NCBI GenBank assembly: GCA_029934065.1
Contig: JAOZMX010000008.1
Coordinates: 1-37,874, forward strand
Source of the DNA: Bacteroidales bacterium
GTDB lineage: Bacteria; Bacteroidota; Bacteroidia; Bacteroidales; 4484-276
Direction of reading: 5' to 3'
DNA length: 37,874 nucleotides
Shown: positions 1 to 9,060 of the stretch, one piece after another
Numbering within the stretch: position 1 is the stretch's first letter
How the letters are laid out: the number at the start of each line of letters is the position of its first letter
Position numbers and translations under genes: made by a program
The notes under the pieces: generated by a model
The model's database searches: none
Seen by the model: only the letters and a program-made list of their open reading frames with translations
What the model was told of the DNA's origin: nothing

Positions 1-2
1 AC

Positions 3-1811
3 GGGCTCCTCTTTTCCGGGGCGGGAGCTACATCCTATGAAGCTTACCTGCCGGCGTTTTACTCCAAATCGGGTGTAACGTTCGCCTTTCTGGCGGCTTC
101 CGACCGGACGGGGCAATACAACAATTACCAACCCTACCTCAACGCCGGATACAATAAGCCGGGCTTTGCCAACCTGAAAAAATATTACATCAAAAAGCAG
201 ATCAACGCCGTGAAAGATGTGGTTGACCTTGTGGTGATGGAGTGGCATACGGGCAGTGAGTACTCCCTGACGGTGAAAGAAAGGAGACGCAACGGTTTTG
301 AGACTTCCGGCGATGCCGACGAGGATTATTGGCCGTTGGAAGAGGTCCCCGATGCACGCGGCCGCGAAATCAGACACTATGCCATCGACAACGGGGCCGA
401 CCTTGTGGTGTGCCATCACCCGCACGTCATTCAGGCGGTGGAAGCCTACCACGGCAAAGTGATCGCCCATTCGCTGGGAAATTTCGCCTTCGAGCTGGAT
501 TATCCCGAAACTTTTCCGACGTTGATCCTGAATGCCAAAGTCAACGAAACGGGATTCTACGAATATACCCTGACACCCATGTACATCGACGATTACATCC
601 CCGTGCATGCCGGCGGCGGCCTGGGCTTGCACATCCTCGACTACATTGCCCGGCGTTCGCGCGATCTGGACACTTATTTGTGGATTGACCGCGAAAACGT
701 CGTAGCGACCATTATCACCGATACGCTGAACATGAATACGGTGGTGTCATCCATGCATGCGACGCTCCCGGCGGAACAAAACGGCGGGCATTGGGAAACG
801 GTGCCCTTTGCCATCGAGAAGCAGGGAAGCATCTCCTCCGTCAACGACATTCAGCCGGCGGGCGATTACACATTCAGGCTCGGCAGGGAAATCATCTGGT
901 TCGGCAACATGGAAGACGAAGGTTGCACGCTCTGGAACCTCAACAGCAACGACGAAAACTACTGCGACACCGTGGCGTTTGCAGGCCAACGGTCAATCCA
1001 ACACCGGAGGGATGCCGGCATGCCGAGCAACATTGTTACGAATCTGGAAAAAAGAATTATCTGCCGCACCGACACGGTGAAATATTCGCTGTGTGGGTAC
1101 ATCAAAACCCAAAACGGAAAAAACGTTACCATCAAGGTTGTTTATTACGAAGACCGCGAAACGGAGTTTCCTTTGGGAGATGAAACCGTCGGCACGCTGG
1201 TGAACGGCGACACGCCCTGGACATTTTACCATAAACAATTGACTCTTCCCTACGGAACGAAATTTTTCGACATCAAGCTCGTCAGCAAGGTGCCGGTTTC
1301 GGGCACGGCTTATTCGTGGTTCGACAATGTGGGGATCATCAGGTGGAACAACTGGGGAGCATACGGTTTGGGAGCATCCGTTCCCGCACCCAACGACTAT
1401 TATTTCCTTCAGGTAAAAACATCGCAAAACACGGACGAAATCGCAGTTGATTATTCACTGACCGATTACAACGGCTTGCCGGTGGGTATAGAAGAACCGG
1501 TAGAGACAAAAGAAAGTCGGGAGGCCGGAATATCCCTCCAGAACTTCCCCAATCCCTTCGACCCGCACAAAGGCTCCACGCAGGTTTCATTTACACTCCG
1601 TAAAGCGGAAAATGTGAAAATCACCGTCGCCGACATCCACGGCCGGCAAATCAGGGTATTGACCGATGCCTTATTTCAACCCGGAAAGCATCATTTGATC
1701 TGGGATGGAAAAAACAGTGCGGGAAAGATTGTCGAGCCGGGAATTTATTTTCTGATCCTGCAATCGGCCGGAAATCGAAGGGCTTGTAAATGTGTTGTTA
1801 CGGGCGGCTAA
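3..1811 (+). CDS. CapA-type (PGA_cap) metallophosphatase with T9SS tail, 5' partial
   Basis: The frame is open from base 3, so the start lies upstream of the window; the GTG at 210 is only an internal candidate. The N-terminal part resembles the PGA_cap/CapA fold of calcineurin-like phosphoesterases: a DLVVMEWHTGSEYS stretch (family pattern D-hhhh-x-HxGxE), then CHHPHVIQ and AHSLGNFAFE, the usual metal-binding His and SLGNF motifs. A beta-rich middle region (codons about 750-1450 nt) resembles a carbohydrate-binding jelly roll, though I cannot name a family. The last ~85 residues, from NFPNPFDP to the end, form a FlgD-like/T9SS type A sorting tail with PGIYFLIL. By family knowledge such tails direct export through the outer membrane, so this is probably a surface or secreted enzyme; its substrate is unknown. 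CapA proteins are often linked to polyglutamate capsule, but that role is not shown here. Confidence 0.8.
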   Translation, partial: GLLFSGAGATSYEAYLPAFYSKSGVTFAFLAASDRTGQYNNYQPYLNAGYNKPGFANLKKYYIKKQINAVKDVVDLVVMEWHTGSEYSLTVKERRRNGFETSGDADEDYWPLEEVPDARGREIRHYAIDNGADLVVCHHPHVIQAVEAYHGKVIAHSLGNFAFELDYPETFPTLILNAKVNETGFYEYTLTPMYIDDYIPVHAGGGLGLHILDYIARRSRDLDTYLWIDRENVVATIITDTLNMNTVVSSMHATLPAEQNGGHWETVPFAIEKQGSISSVNDIQPAGDYTFRLGREIIWFGNMEDEGCTLWNLNSNDENYCDTVAFAGQRSIQHRRDAGMPSNIVTNLEKRIICRTDTVKYSLCGYIKTQNGKNVTIKVVYYEDRETEFPLGDETVGTLVNGDTPWTFYHKQLTLPYGTKFFDIKLVSKVPVSGTAYSWFDNVGIIRWNNWGAYGLGASVPAPNDYYFLQVKTSQNTDEIAVDYSLTDYNGLPVGIEEPVETKESREAGISLQNFPNPFDPHKGSTQVSFTLRKAENVKITVADIHGRQIRVLTDALFQPGKHHLIWDGKNSAGKIVEPGIYFLILQSAGNRRACKCVVTGG

Positions 1812-2143
1812 TAGCCCTGAATCCGGTTGTGTTTCTTCAAGAAAAAGAAGCCGAAGTTTACTATTCATCGTATTTATCGGCCATTGGCGATTTGCCGGGC
1901 GGCGGGATGGCCAGTGACCGTTTTTGTTACCCGAACCCTGCCTCCGCACAAATTACCGTGATGAATCCTTACCAAAAAGAAGCACATCTGAAAATATTCG
2001 GCATGACCGGTGCGCTGATCAAAGAAACCGGACTCAACAAAGGTGAAAACACGGTTTCAGTGCAAAACCTGCCGAAGGGGATCTATCTTTTCCGGTTGCA
2101 ATCGGGCAATTCGGTCATTCAAAATAAGGTGATGGTATATTAG
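1790..2143 (+). pseudogene. Orphan T9SS type A sorting tail (gene remnant)
   Basis: This 117-codon frame starts inside the end of the preceding gene, in another frame, and consists almost wholly of a second T9SS type A tail: FCYPNPASAQITV, then LKIFGMTGALIKE, then LPKGIYLFRLQSG and a final NKVMVY. No signal peptide or catalytic domain precedes it, and residues 1-35 look like out-of-frame translation. A sorting tail without cargo has no evident use, so I read it as the 3' end of a secreted-protein gene whose body was lost by deletion or recombination between tails. A frameshifted extension of the upstream gene is possible but less likely, because that gene already has a complete tail and ends in TAATAG. 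Confidence 0.6.
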
Positions 2144-2209
2144 TGGCAGCCGGTTTCCCGGATGATAATTTCGGTATTAACCATGCGGAACCAAAGACAA
2201 TACCGTTGA

Positions 2210-3040
2210 TCATGTGATGGCTTGTCTGATCTTCAGCAGTTTTTTCAGCAAATCTTCAAGAAGCTCCAGTTTGAGCATGTTGGCGCCGTCGGAGAGGGCA
2301 ACGGCAGGATTGGGATGGGTTTCGATGAAGAGTCCGTCGGCCCCCACGGCAATGGCTGCTTTGGCCATGGTTTCGATCAGGTCGGGGCGGCCACCCGTAA
2401 CTCCTCCGGGCTGGTTGGGCTGTTGCAGCGAGTGGGTGCAGTCAACGACCACGGGAACGTCAAACTTTTTCATTTCCGGGATGCTTCTGAAATCCACCAC
2501 CAGGTCCTGATAGCCGAAGGTTGTGCCCCGTTCGGTGAGGATCACCCGGTTATTTCCCGCTTCCCTGATTTTTTCCACAGCAAAACGCATGGCGCCGGGC
2601 GAAAGAAACTGTCCTTTTTTGATGTTTACGGTTTTGCCCGTTTTGGCGGCAGCCGTCAGCAGGTCGGTTTGCCGGCACAGAAAAGCCGGTATCTGCAACA
2701 CGTCCGCATATCCGGCAGCCAGTGCCGCTTCACGTTCGGAGTGAATGTCGGTAACCACCGGAATATCGAAAGTGCGGCCTACCTCGCGGAGCACTTTCAG
2801 GGCTTTTTCGTCGCCAATGCCCGTGAAAGAACCGGCTTTCGAACGGTTTGCTTTACGGTAAGAAGCCTTGAAAATAAACGGAATTTTCAGCTCGTTGGTG
2901 ATGGTTGTAATCAGTTCTGCAATCTCAAACGGCATCTTTTCGTTTTCAACCACGCAGGGGCCGGCCATTAAAAAGAAATTCCCCGTTCCTGCATTTTTTA
3001 TCTTCGGGATTTGACCCAATATGTCGTTGGTGTGCAACAT
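2210..3040 (-). CDS. kdsA: 3-deoxy-8-phosphooctulonate synthase (KDO-8-P synthase)
   Basis: Condenses phosphoenolpyruvate with arabinose 5-phosphate to KDO-8-phosphate, the committed step of KDO synthesis for lipid A/LPS, in the cytoplasm. The 276-residue protein has the usual family length and signatures: FKASYRKANRS (about 57-67), DVLQIPAFLCRQTDLL, KKGQFLSPG, and GADGLFIETHPNP near the C terminus. Cys29 in AGPC, His203 in CTHS, Glu240 in FIETH and Asp251 in SDGAN match the four metal ligands of class II (metal-dependent) enzymes such as that of Aquifex; the metal-independent E. coli type has Asn in place of this Cys. The gene is monocistronic or first in its unit, with a -7 box about 30 nt before the ATG, and is convergent with the T9SS remnant. 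Confidence 0.95.
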   Translation of the reverse strand: MLHTNDILGQIPKIKNAGTGNFFLMAGPCVVENEKMPFEIAELITTITNELKIPFIFKASYRKANRSKAGSFTGIGDEKALKVLREVGRTFDIPVVTDIHSEREAALAAGYADVLQIPAFLCRQTDLLTAAAKTGKTVNIKKGQFLSPGAMRFAVEKIREAGNNRVILTERGTTFGYQDLVVDFRSIPEMKKFDVPVVVDCTHSLQQPNQPGGVTGGRPDLIETMAKAAIAVGADGLFIETHPNPAVALSDGANMLKLELLEDLLKKLLKIRQAIT

Positions 3041-3068
3041 TTCAAAAACAATTTTTTATTTATGCCCC

Positions 3069-3076
3069 CAAAGGTA
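3069..3076 (-). promoter_or_regulatory. Bacteroidota -7 box for kdsA
   Basis: The minus strand reads TACCTTTG, a full match to the Bacteroidota sigma-ABfr -7 consensus TAnnTTTG, about 29 nt before the kdsA ATG. This would give a leader of about 20 nt. No TTG -33 element is seen at the expected 19-21 nt spacing, so the call rests on the -7 box alone. Confidence 0.5.
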
Positions 3077-3158
3077 TTGATTTAATTTATTTTGCCCGGT
3101 TTAAAATTTCAGATGCCAGCGGAAAACACTCTTAAGGATTTATGATGTTCAAAATGTC

Positions 3159-4454
3159 TCAATATCCATATTTCTCTCCCCATCTTATTTTCAGCCATTT
3201 TCTAATCTCATTTTCACGGGCATTTCCCCCCGGTTCATAAAATTTCCGGCCTTTGATCTTTTCGGGTAAAAACTCCAGCTCCACAAAATTTTTGTCGTAG
3301 CCGTGTGCATATTTGTAATCTTTGCCGTAGCCGATATCCTTCATCAGCTTGGTGGGGGCATTCCGGATATGAAGCGGCACGGGCAGGTCGCCGGTTTTGC
3401 GGACCAGGGACAGGGCATCGTCAATGGCGAGGTAGGTAGAGTTGCTCTTGGGGGATGTGGCAAGGTAAACGGCCGTTTGCGAAAGGATGATGCGCCCTTC
3501 GGGCCAGCCGATCTTGTTGATGGCGTCAAAACAGGCATTGGCCAGCAACAGGGCGTTGGGGTTGGCATTGCCGATATCTTCCGAGGCAAGGATCACCATG
3601 CGGCGGGCAATGAATTTAGGGTCTTCGCCGCCTTCGATCATCCGTGCCAGCCAGTAAACCGCAGCGTTGGGATCGCTGCCGCGCATGGATTTGATGAAAG
3701 CCGAGATGATGTCGTAGTGTTGTTCGCCGGCTTTGTCGTAAATGGCCAGATTTTGCTGGATGGTTTCGGTGACCATGGCATTGCTGATCTTCAGTTCGCT
3801 GGCTCCGGCATTTGCAGCAACCACCAGCTCAATGGCATTGAACAGTTTGCGCGCATCGCCGCCCGAAAACCTGAGCAGGGCCTCATTTTCCATGATTTCG
3901 ATCTTTCGGCCGGTCTCTTTTTCAAGATGCTGAATAGCCAGTGTCAGCATTTTCAGCAGATGAGACTTATCCAACGGTTTTAGGATATAAACCTGACAGC
4001 GTGACAGCAATGGTGAGATCACCTCGAAGGACGGGTTTTCGGTGGTGGCTCCGATCAGGGTGATGATCCCCGTTTCCACCGCCCCAAGCAGCGAATCCTG
4101 CTGCGATTTGCTGAAACGGTGGATCTCGTCAATAAACAGGATGGCATTGGCCTGCGCTCTGGCAGTGTCGATGACCTTGCGCACATCGCGCACACCCGAA
4201 CTGACTGCACTTAATGTATAAAACGGGCGATTGAGTGTTTGTGAGATGATGTATGCCAGTGTTGTCTTGCCGACACCCGGCGGCCCCCACAGGATCATCG
4301 AAGGGATGTTTCCCGATTCGATGCTGCGACGCAGGATGGCATTTTTGCCAAGCAAATGCTCCTGCCCGATATAGCCATCCAGCGTAGAAGGACGGAGGAT
4401 TTCGGCCAAAGGTTTCTTGCTGTTGCTGCTTGTTTGATCCATCGTATTCATCAT
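3159..4454 (-). CDS. rarA: Replication-associated recombination protein A (AAA+ ATPase)
   Basis: RarA/MgsA acts at stalled replication forks; it is a clamp-loader-like AAA+ ATPase of the WHIP/Mgs1 family. The 431-residue protein shows Walker A GPPGVGKT (57-64), Walker B ILFIDEIHRF (105-114), sensor 1 GATTENPSF (136-144) and the C-terminal MgsA domain with GSDPNAAVYWLARMIEGGEDP, typical of the family. The frame opens with ATGATG; a third ATG at codon 5 lies about 11 nt after an AAAAGG Shine-Dalgarno-like stretch and may be the used start. The gene is divergent from nqrA and has its own -7 box. Confidence 0.93.
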   Translation of the reverse strand: MMNTMDQTSSNSKKPLAEILRPSTLDGYIGQEHLLGKNAILRRSIESGNIPSMILWGPPGVGKTTLAYIISQTLNRPFYTLSAVSSGVRDVRKVIDTARAQANAILFIDEIHRFSKSQQDSLLGAVETGIITLIGATTENPSFEVISPLLSRCQVYILKPLDKSHLLKMLTLAIQHLEKETGRKIEIMENEALLRFSGGDARKLFNAIELVVAANAGASELKISNAMVTETIQQNLAIYDKAGEQHYDIISAFIKSMRGSDPNAAVYWLARMIEGGEDPKFIARRMVILASEDIGNANPNALLLANACFDAINKIGWPEGRIILSQTAVYLATSPKSNSTYLAIDDALSLVRKTGDLPVPLHIRNAPTKLMKDIGYGKDYKYAHGYDKNFVELEFLPEKIKGRKFYEPGGNARENEIRKWLKIRWGEKYGY

Positions 4455-4482
4455 CCTTTTTCTTACCTGAGATTATCCTCTC

Positions 4483-4490
4483 CAAAACTA
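4483..4490 (-). promoter_or_regulatory. Bacteroidota -7 box for rarA
   Basis: The minus strand reads TAGTTTTG, matching TAnnTTTG, about 29 nt before the rarA ATG. No -33 TTG is seen at proper spacing. Confidence 0.45.
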
Positions 4491-4625
4491 ATATTTACTT
4501 TTTAATCTGGTAAAAAAAACTTTTTTGTAAAGAATAATCCGGACATTGGAACGCCCTGTTCCCTGCCATTCACTTTTCACTTTTGTTTTTTGATATCAGA
4601 TAGTCTGTCCTCGAGTTGTCGGGAT

Positions 4626-4659
4626 CCGATGTTAGATGTAAGATGTTGATTTCGGATTT
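4626..4659 (+). repeat. Degenerate heptad array A (plus orientation)
   Basis: Five consecutive units, ccgatgt, tagatgt, aagatgt, tgattt (one base short) and cggattt, follow the heptad NNGATNT seen at four other places in the window. A related stretch, tgatatcaga, lies just upstream at 4591-4600. The array lies in the 502-nt rarA-nqrA intergenic region, which holds no recognisable gene; its other contents are the rarA and nqrA promoters and the nqr leader. It is the most decayed copy. Confidence 0.65.
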
Positions 4660-4742
4660 CCCCAAACGGCCGGTGTCTTCCTCCACTAAAATTAATTATG
4701 AATAATTTTTCAACAAACGGTTAACATATTTAATTATTAACA

Positions 4743-4750
4743 TATTTTTG
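4743..4750 (+). promoter_or_regulatory. Putative nqr operon promoter (-7 box)
   Basis: TATTTTTG matches TAnnTTTG, and TTA (one base off TTG) lies at 4721-4723 with 19 nt between. Transcription would start near 4757, giving a leader of about 200 nt before nqrA. The local sequence is very AT-rich, so a chance match is possible. Confidence 0.45.
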
Positions 4751-4773
4751 TACGTCGGAAAGGAGAAAAAAGA

Positions 4774-4803
4774 CTGATGAAGATCAGTATTTTTTAAAAA
4801 ATA
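4774..4803 (+). promoter_or_regulatory. Hairpin and AT palindrome in nqr leader
   Basis: A small stem (ctgat/atcag, loop gaag, 4774-4787) runs straight into a T-tract, which is half of a perfect 16-bp palindrome, tatttttt followed by its complement (4788-4803). If transcription starts near 4757 this lies about 17-45 nt into the leader and could act as an attenuator or protein site. The stem has only 5 bp, so termination here would be weak. Confidence 0.3.
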
Positions 4804-4956
4804 GGTCAGGAACAGGGGTGTTTGGCCGGTTTTGAGGGTGATTTTTTTCAAAAGTGCGAAGGGAAAATAAAATTAATTCATATTATTGCACTGCTGTTAT
4901 CAGTGTGATTTTCGAAAACAGCATTAGAAAAAGTTTCATAGATTTTAACGATTAAT

Positions 4957-6309
4957 ATGTCAGAAACAATAACGATTAAAAAAGGATTTGACATTCGCCT
5001 TGCCGGTGAAGCGGAAAAGACGATCACCGAGATGGAAGCGGACATGTATGCCGTCAAACCGACCGATTTCACGGGTGTTTTTCCAAAAATGCTTGTGCGC
5101 GAAGGTGATAAAGTAAAGGCAGGTACTTTGCTTTTTTACGACAAATACCGGGAGAACATCAAATTTTCGTCACCGGTAAGCGGTACGGTAAAAGAGATCA
5201 AACGTGGCCCCAAACGGGTGTTGCTCGAAATAAAGATCGTGCCCGATGCCGCACAGGAGTATGAGGATTTTGGTGCCGCCGATCCCAGTAAGCTGGGCAG
5301 GGAGGAAATTGTTGAAAAGATGCTTGCCAGCGGGGTATGGCCGGTCATCAGGCAAAGACCTTACACCGTGGTGGCCAATCCTGAAGACGACCCGAAGGCC
5401 ATTTTCATCTCTGCTTTCGACACGGCACCGCTGGCACCCGATTACGATCTGATCATTCACGGACACGGCGACGCTTTTCAGGCCGGCCTTGATGCCCTGA
5501 AAAAGCTGACTTCGGGGGAGGTACACCTGAACCTGCCTGCCGGAGTCACGGTATCCAAAGTTTTTTCCAACTCAAAGAATATACGGTTTAATTATTTCAA
5601 AGGGCCTCATCCTGCCGGGGACGTTGGCCCCCAGATCAACAAAACCGACCCCATCAACAAAGGTGAAGTAGTATGGCATCTGCGTCCGCAGGAAGTGCTG
5701 ACCATCGGCAGGCTTTTTCTCGAAGGCCGTTTCAATGCCGAACGCCTCGTTGCCCTTACCGGCTCGGAAGTGCTGAAACCCCGTTATTACAAAACGAAAA
5801 TGGGAGCATCGATAAAAGGGATGGTGGAAAACAACGTTGCCGACGGACATTTGAGGTACATCAGCGGCAATGTGCTGACAGGAAAAAAGATTGCTCACGA
5901 CGGTTTTATCGGATTCTACCATTCGCAAATAACAGTAATTCCTGAAGGGGACTACTACGAGCTTTTCGGATGGTTGTTGCCGGGATTCGGAAAATTCAGC
6001 TTTTCGGGCGCCTATCCCACTTTCCTTAATCCGGGCCATAAAAAATTCCGTCTCGACACGAACCTTCACGGTGGGCGCCGGGCATTGGTGATGACCGGGA
6101 AGATGGAAAAAGTCTTTCCTTTCGACATTTACCCCATGCAACTGCTCAAAGCAATCATTGTCGAGGATATTGATGCAATGGAAAATCTCGGCATTTACGA
6201 AATTGACGAAGAGGATTTTGCCTTGTGCGAATACGTCGATACCTCAAAGACCGAAATCCAGTCCATCATAAGAAAAGGGCTGGATATGATGAGAAAAGAA
6301 ATGAGTTAA
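4957..6309 (+). CDS. nqrA: Na+-translocating NADH:quinone reductase subunit A
   Basis: Peripheral cytoplasmic subunit of the Na+-NQR complex, which oxidises NADH, reduces quinone and exports Na+. The 450-residue length and the opening TITIKKGFDIRLAGEAEK fit NqrA, as do LVREGDKVKAGTLLFYDK (a lipoyl-like barrel) and the RPYTVVANPEDDPKAIFISAFDTAPLAPD core in shorter motif form (FISAFDT near 150). The ATG at 4957 is the first in frame and matches the usual NqrA N terminus. It is the first gene of the operon; nqrB follows after 25 nt. Confidence 0.95.
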   Translation: MSETITIKKGFDIRLAGEAEKTITEMEADMYAVKPTDFTGVFPKMLVREGDKVKAGTLLFYDKYRENIKFSSPVSGTVKEIKRGPKRVLLEIKIVPDAAQEYEDFGAADPSKLGREEIVEKMLASGVWPVIRQRPYTVVANPEDDPKAIFISAFDTAPLAPDYDLIIHGHGDAFQAGLDALKKLTSGEVHLNLPAGVTVSKVFSNSKNIRFNYFKGPHPAGDVGPQINKTDPINKGEVVWHLRPQEVLTIGRLFLEGRFNAERLVALTGSEVLKPRYYKTKMGASIKGMVENNVADGHLRYISGNVLTGKKIAHDGFIGFYHSQITVIPEGDYYELFGWLLPGFGKFSFSGAYPTFLNPGHKKFRLDTNLHGGRRALVMTGKMEKVFPFDIYPMQLLKAIIVEDIDAMENLGIYEIDEEDFALCEYVDTSKTEIQSIIRKGLDMMRKEMS

Positions 6310-6334
6310 TGTTTTCATTCACGATTGAATAATT

Positions 6335-7501
6335 ATGAGTTCATTAAGAAAAACCGTTGATAAAATAAAGCCCTATTTCGAAAAAGGCGGGAAATTTGAA
6401 TACCTGCATTCAACCTTCGAGGCTTTTGAAACTTTTTTGTTTGTCCCCGATACCACCACCACATCAGGAAGTCATATCCGCGATTATATCGACATGAAAC
6501 GGACGATGACGATAGTGGTTCTGGCGCTTACGCCGCTGCTGTTGTTCGGGATGTGGAACGTAGGTTACCAGCATTTTTTGTCGTACGGCGAAGAGGCCAG
6601 CTTGTGGCAAAATTTCTGGTTCGGCTTTTTGAAAGTCTTCCCCATCCTTGTGGTTTCTTATGTTGTGGGGCTGGGGATTGAGTTTGCTTTTGCACAGGTG
6701 AGAGGCCACGAAGTGAACGAAGGATTTCTGGTGACGGGTTTTCTGATCCCGTTGATTGTTCCGCCCGACACGCCGTTGTGGATGGTTGCGCTGGCTACTG
6801 CCTTTGCCGTTATCATCGGCAAGGAGGTTTTCGGCGGCACGGGGATGAATATCCTGAACCCGGCGTTGCTGGCACGTGCGTTTCTCTTTTTCGCCTATCC
6901 GCAGGACATGTCGGGCGAGAAGGTGTGGATTGCCGAAAAAGCGGATGCCTTTTCGGGCGCTACTCCGCTGGGCAAATTGCTCGTGGGTGAGCCGTTGAGC
7001 ACACTGCCCCATGCTTCGGATATGTTTTGGGGGCTGATACCCGGCTCCATCGGCGAAACTTCAACATTCCTGATCCTGCTTGGAGGCCTTTTCCTGATCA
7101 TCACGGGCATCGGAAGCTGGCGGGTGATGCTATCGGTTTTCATCGGCGGATTCGGCCTTGCCGGATTTTTATGGATACTGGCTCATTATACCGGCGTGGA
7201 CAATGCCTATATGTCTATCCCGCCTTATTACCACCTGATCATGGGCGGATTTGCATTCGGCGCGGTGTTCATGGCCACCGACCCGGTAACTGCGGCGCAG
7301 ACCAACAAAGGGAAATGGATTTACGGAATACTGATCGGGGTGCTGGTCATTATCATACGTGTGTTCAATCCCGCCTATCCCGAAGGGATGATGCTTGCCA
7401 TCCTGCTGATGAATGTATTTGCTCCGCTCATTGATCATTTTGTGGTGGAAGCCAATATTAAAAAGCGGTTGAAAAGAATTAAAGTTCAAACAGTGAAATA
7501 A
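6335..7501 (+). CDS. nqrB: Na+-translocating NADH:quinone reductase subunit B
   Basis: Membrane subunit that carries a covalent FMN and part of the Na+ path. The 388 residues show multiple hydrophobic helices, a GFLIPLIVPP segment, GGTGMNILNPALLARAF and the flavinylation motif SGAT with Thr210 (equivalent to Thr236 of Vibrio cholerae NqrB). The N-terminal amphipathic KTVDKIKPYFEKGGKFE is normal for the family. Flavin attachment to the Thr requires an ApbE-type transferase, which is not encoded in this window. Confidence 0.95.
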   Translation: MSSLRKTVDKIKPYFEKGGKFEYLHSTFEAFETFLFVPDTTTTSGSHIRDYIDMKRTMTIVVLALTPLLLFGMWNVGYQHFLSYGEEASLWQNFWFGFLKVFPILVVSYVVGLGIEFAFAQVRGHEVNEGFLVTGFLIPLIVPPDTPLWMVALATAFAVIIGKEVFGGTGMNILNPALLARAFLFFAYPQDMSGEKVWIAEKADAFSGATPLGKLLVGEPLSTLPHASDMFWGLIPGSIGETSTFLILLGGLFLIITGIGSWRVMLSVFIGGFGLAGFLWILAHYTGVDNAYMSIPPYYHLIMGGFAFGAVFMATDPVTAAQTNKGKWIYGILIGVLVIIIRVFNPAYPEGMMLAILLMNVFAPLIDHFVVEANIKKRLKRIKVQTVK

Positions 7502-7512
7502 ATTATTGTCCT

Positions 7513-8304
7513 ATGTTTACAAACAGATATATTTTTACGTATTCCTCGGTGATGGTAATCCTGGTGGCGGCTATTCTTTCAACGGCTTCGATGGTTTTGA
7601 AGCCATACCAGGAGGCCAACATAAGGGCTGAAAAGATACAGGGCATCCTTGCTTCGGCCAATATCCAAACCAGCCGTAAGGATGCCGAAGAGAATTTCAG
7701 GAAACATATTCTTGAAGAGATCGCCGTGGATACCGCCGGCAACGTGGTGATGAAAACCACTGACGGCAAGACGGAGTGGACCAAAGAAGGGGAAAAAATT
7801 AAAAATGCCGTGAAGTACACCCGCCCTTTCGACATTAACCTGAAGGAAGAGCTGGCCCTTGAAGAAGAGGCCCGACAGGGCAAAGCAACGCGCTCGCCCA
7901 TCTTTCCGCTGTTCAAAATGAAAAACAACGGAAAAGAATATTATGTGGTGCCGGTAAGGGGCACGGGACTGTGGGGGCCCATCTGGGGAAATATCGCTTT
8001 TGAAAAGGATTTCAACACCATTGCAGGTGCCACCTTCGATCACAAAGGAGAAACCCCGGGGCTCGGTGCCGAGATCAAAACCGCATGGTTTGAAGATGAA
8101 TTCAAAGGGAAAACAATCTTCGACAAAGACCGTCATTTTGTTTCGGTAGCCGTGGTCAAGGGAGGTGTGAAAAACAGCAACATCCCGCTGATCCATGGCG
8201 TTGATGCGATTTCCGGAGGCACCATCACCAGTCATGGCGTTGACAAAATGTTGAGAACCTGCCTGAAAAATTATGTACCGTACATCGAAAAAAACATTCA
8301 ATAA
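7513..8304 (+). CDS. nqrC: Na+-translocating NADH:quinone reductase subunit C
   Basis: Single-span subunit with a periplasmic FMN-binding domain. One N-terminal helix (about residues 6-28) precedes the soluble domain. The flavinylation motif is [10 protein letters not shown] with Thr237; the usual form is SGATxTS, so the Ala is replaced by Gly while the acceptor Thr is kept. GLGAEI and the LWGPIWGN motif are typical. It ends 1 nt before nqrD, which implies coupled translation. Confidence 0.94.
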   Translation: MFTNRYIFTYSSVMVILVAAILSTASMVLKPYQEANIRAEKIQGILASANIQTSRKDAEENFRKHILEEIAVDTAGNVVMKTTDGKTEWTKEGEKIKNAVKYTRPFDINLKEELALEEEARQGKATRSPIFPLFKMKNNGKEYYVVPVRGTGLWGPIWGNIAFEKDFNTIAGATFDHKGETPGLGAEIKTAWFEDEFKGKTIFDKDRHFVSVAVVKGGVKNSNIPLIHGVDAISGGTITSHGVDKMLRTCLKNYVPYIEKNIQ

Positions 8305-8305
8305 A

Positions 8306-8953
8306 ATGAGCAATAACAGAGAATCATTATTTTCGGCGAAAAACAGAAAGTTGCTTCTTACTCCGTTGAGTAAGGAAAATCCGATTACGATCCAGGTGCT
8401 TGGAATTTGCTCTGCACTGGCGGTTACCGTGAAATTACAACCGGCTTTTGTCATGGCCGTTTCGGTGATGGCGGTGCTTGCCGTGGGCAATGTGCTGATC
8501 TCGGCACTTCGCAAAACCATTGCACCCCGCATCCGCATCATCGTTCAACTGGTGGTCATCGCTTCGCTGGTGATACTCGTCGATCAGGTATTGAAAGCCT
8601 TTGTTTACGACATCAGCAAACAACTCTCGGTGTTTGTGGGGCTTATCATCACCAACTGCATCATCATGGGACGTTTCGAAGCCTTTGCCATGAGCAATAA
8701 ACCGTGGCCTGCTTTTTTGGACGGTATCGGCAATGCCGCCGGCTACGGACTCATCCTCATCATCGTGGCCTTTTTCAGGGAGTTATTCGGGTCGGGAACA
8801 TTGTGGGGCTACAAGGTCATACCGCAGGGATTTTATGAGTTCGGCTACAAAGACAACGGCCTGATGATCCTTCCGCCCATGGCACTGATCGTGGTGGGCA
8901 TCATCATCTGGGTGCAGAGGAGCAAGGATAAGGAACTTATTGAGGACAAATAG
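8306..8953 (+). CDS. nqrD: Na+-translocating NADH:quinone reductase subunit D
   Basis: Integral membrane subunit of the RnfE/NqrD family, 215 residues, about six helices. Cys35 in LGICSALAV and Cys119 in ITNCIIMGR match the two conserved half-membrane cysteines that, together with those of NqrE, hold the membrane iron centre. I choose the ATG at 8306, one base after the nqrC stop; the in-frame ATG at 8273 would overlap nqrC by 32 nt and add a basic peptide absent from the family. In most bacteria nqrE follows within a few bases; here 560 nt intervene because of the inserted cassette. Confidence 0.94.
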   Translation: MSNNRESLFSAKNRKLLLTPLSKENPITIQVLGICSALAVTVKLQPAFVMAVSVMAVLAVGNVLISALRKTIAPRIRIIVQLVVIASLVILVDQVLKAFVYDISKQLSVFVGLIITNCIIMGRFEAFAMSNKPWPAFLDGIGNAAGYGLILIIVAFFRELFGSGTLWGYKVIPQGFYEFGYKDNGLMILPPMALIVVGIIIWVQRSKDKELIEDK

Positions 8954-8978
8954 TTATTGAAATAATTATGAATATCAA

Positions 8979-9027
8979 TTGATATATGATGTCAGATGTT
9001 AGATGTGAGATATCAGATGTTAGATTT
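8979..9027 (+). repeat. Heptad array B, left inverted end of cassette
   Basis: Seven units in exact 7-nt phase: ttgatat, atgatgt, cagatgt, tagatgt, gagatat, cagatgt, tagattt. The central GAT is constant. Inverted relative to the array at 9434-9475. Confidence 0.85.
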
Positions 9028-9060
9028 GAGTAAAATTTTGATTTTAAGAAATTAATACGG

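Noticed and set aside
2150-2205. Terminator between the T9SS remnant and kdsA
   Set aside because: cggtatt and aataccg can pair, but the loop is about 20 nt and no T-run follows.
2222-2971. A 249-codon open frame on the plus strand opposite kdsA
   Set aside because: It lies antisense to a gene with clear family motifs and metal ligands, and its translation has no recognisable domain.
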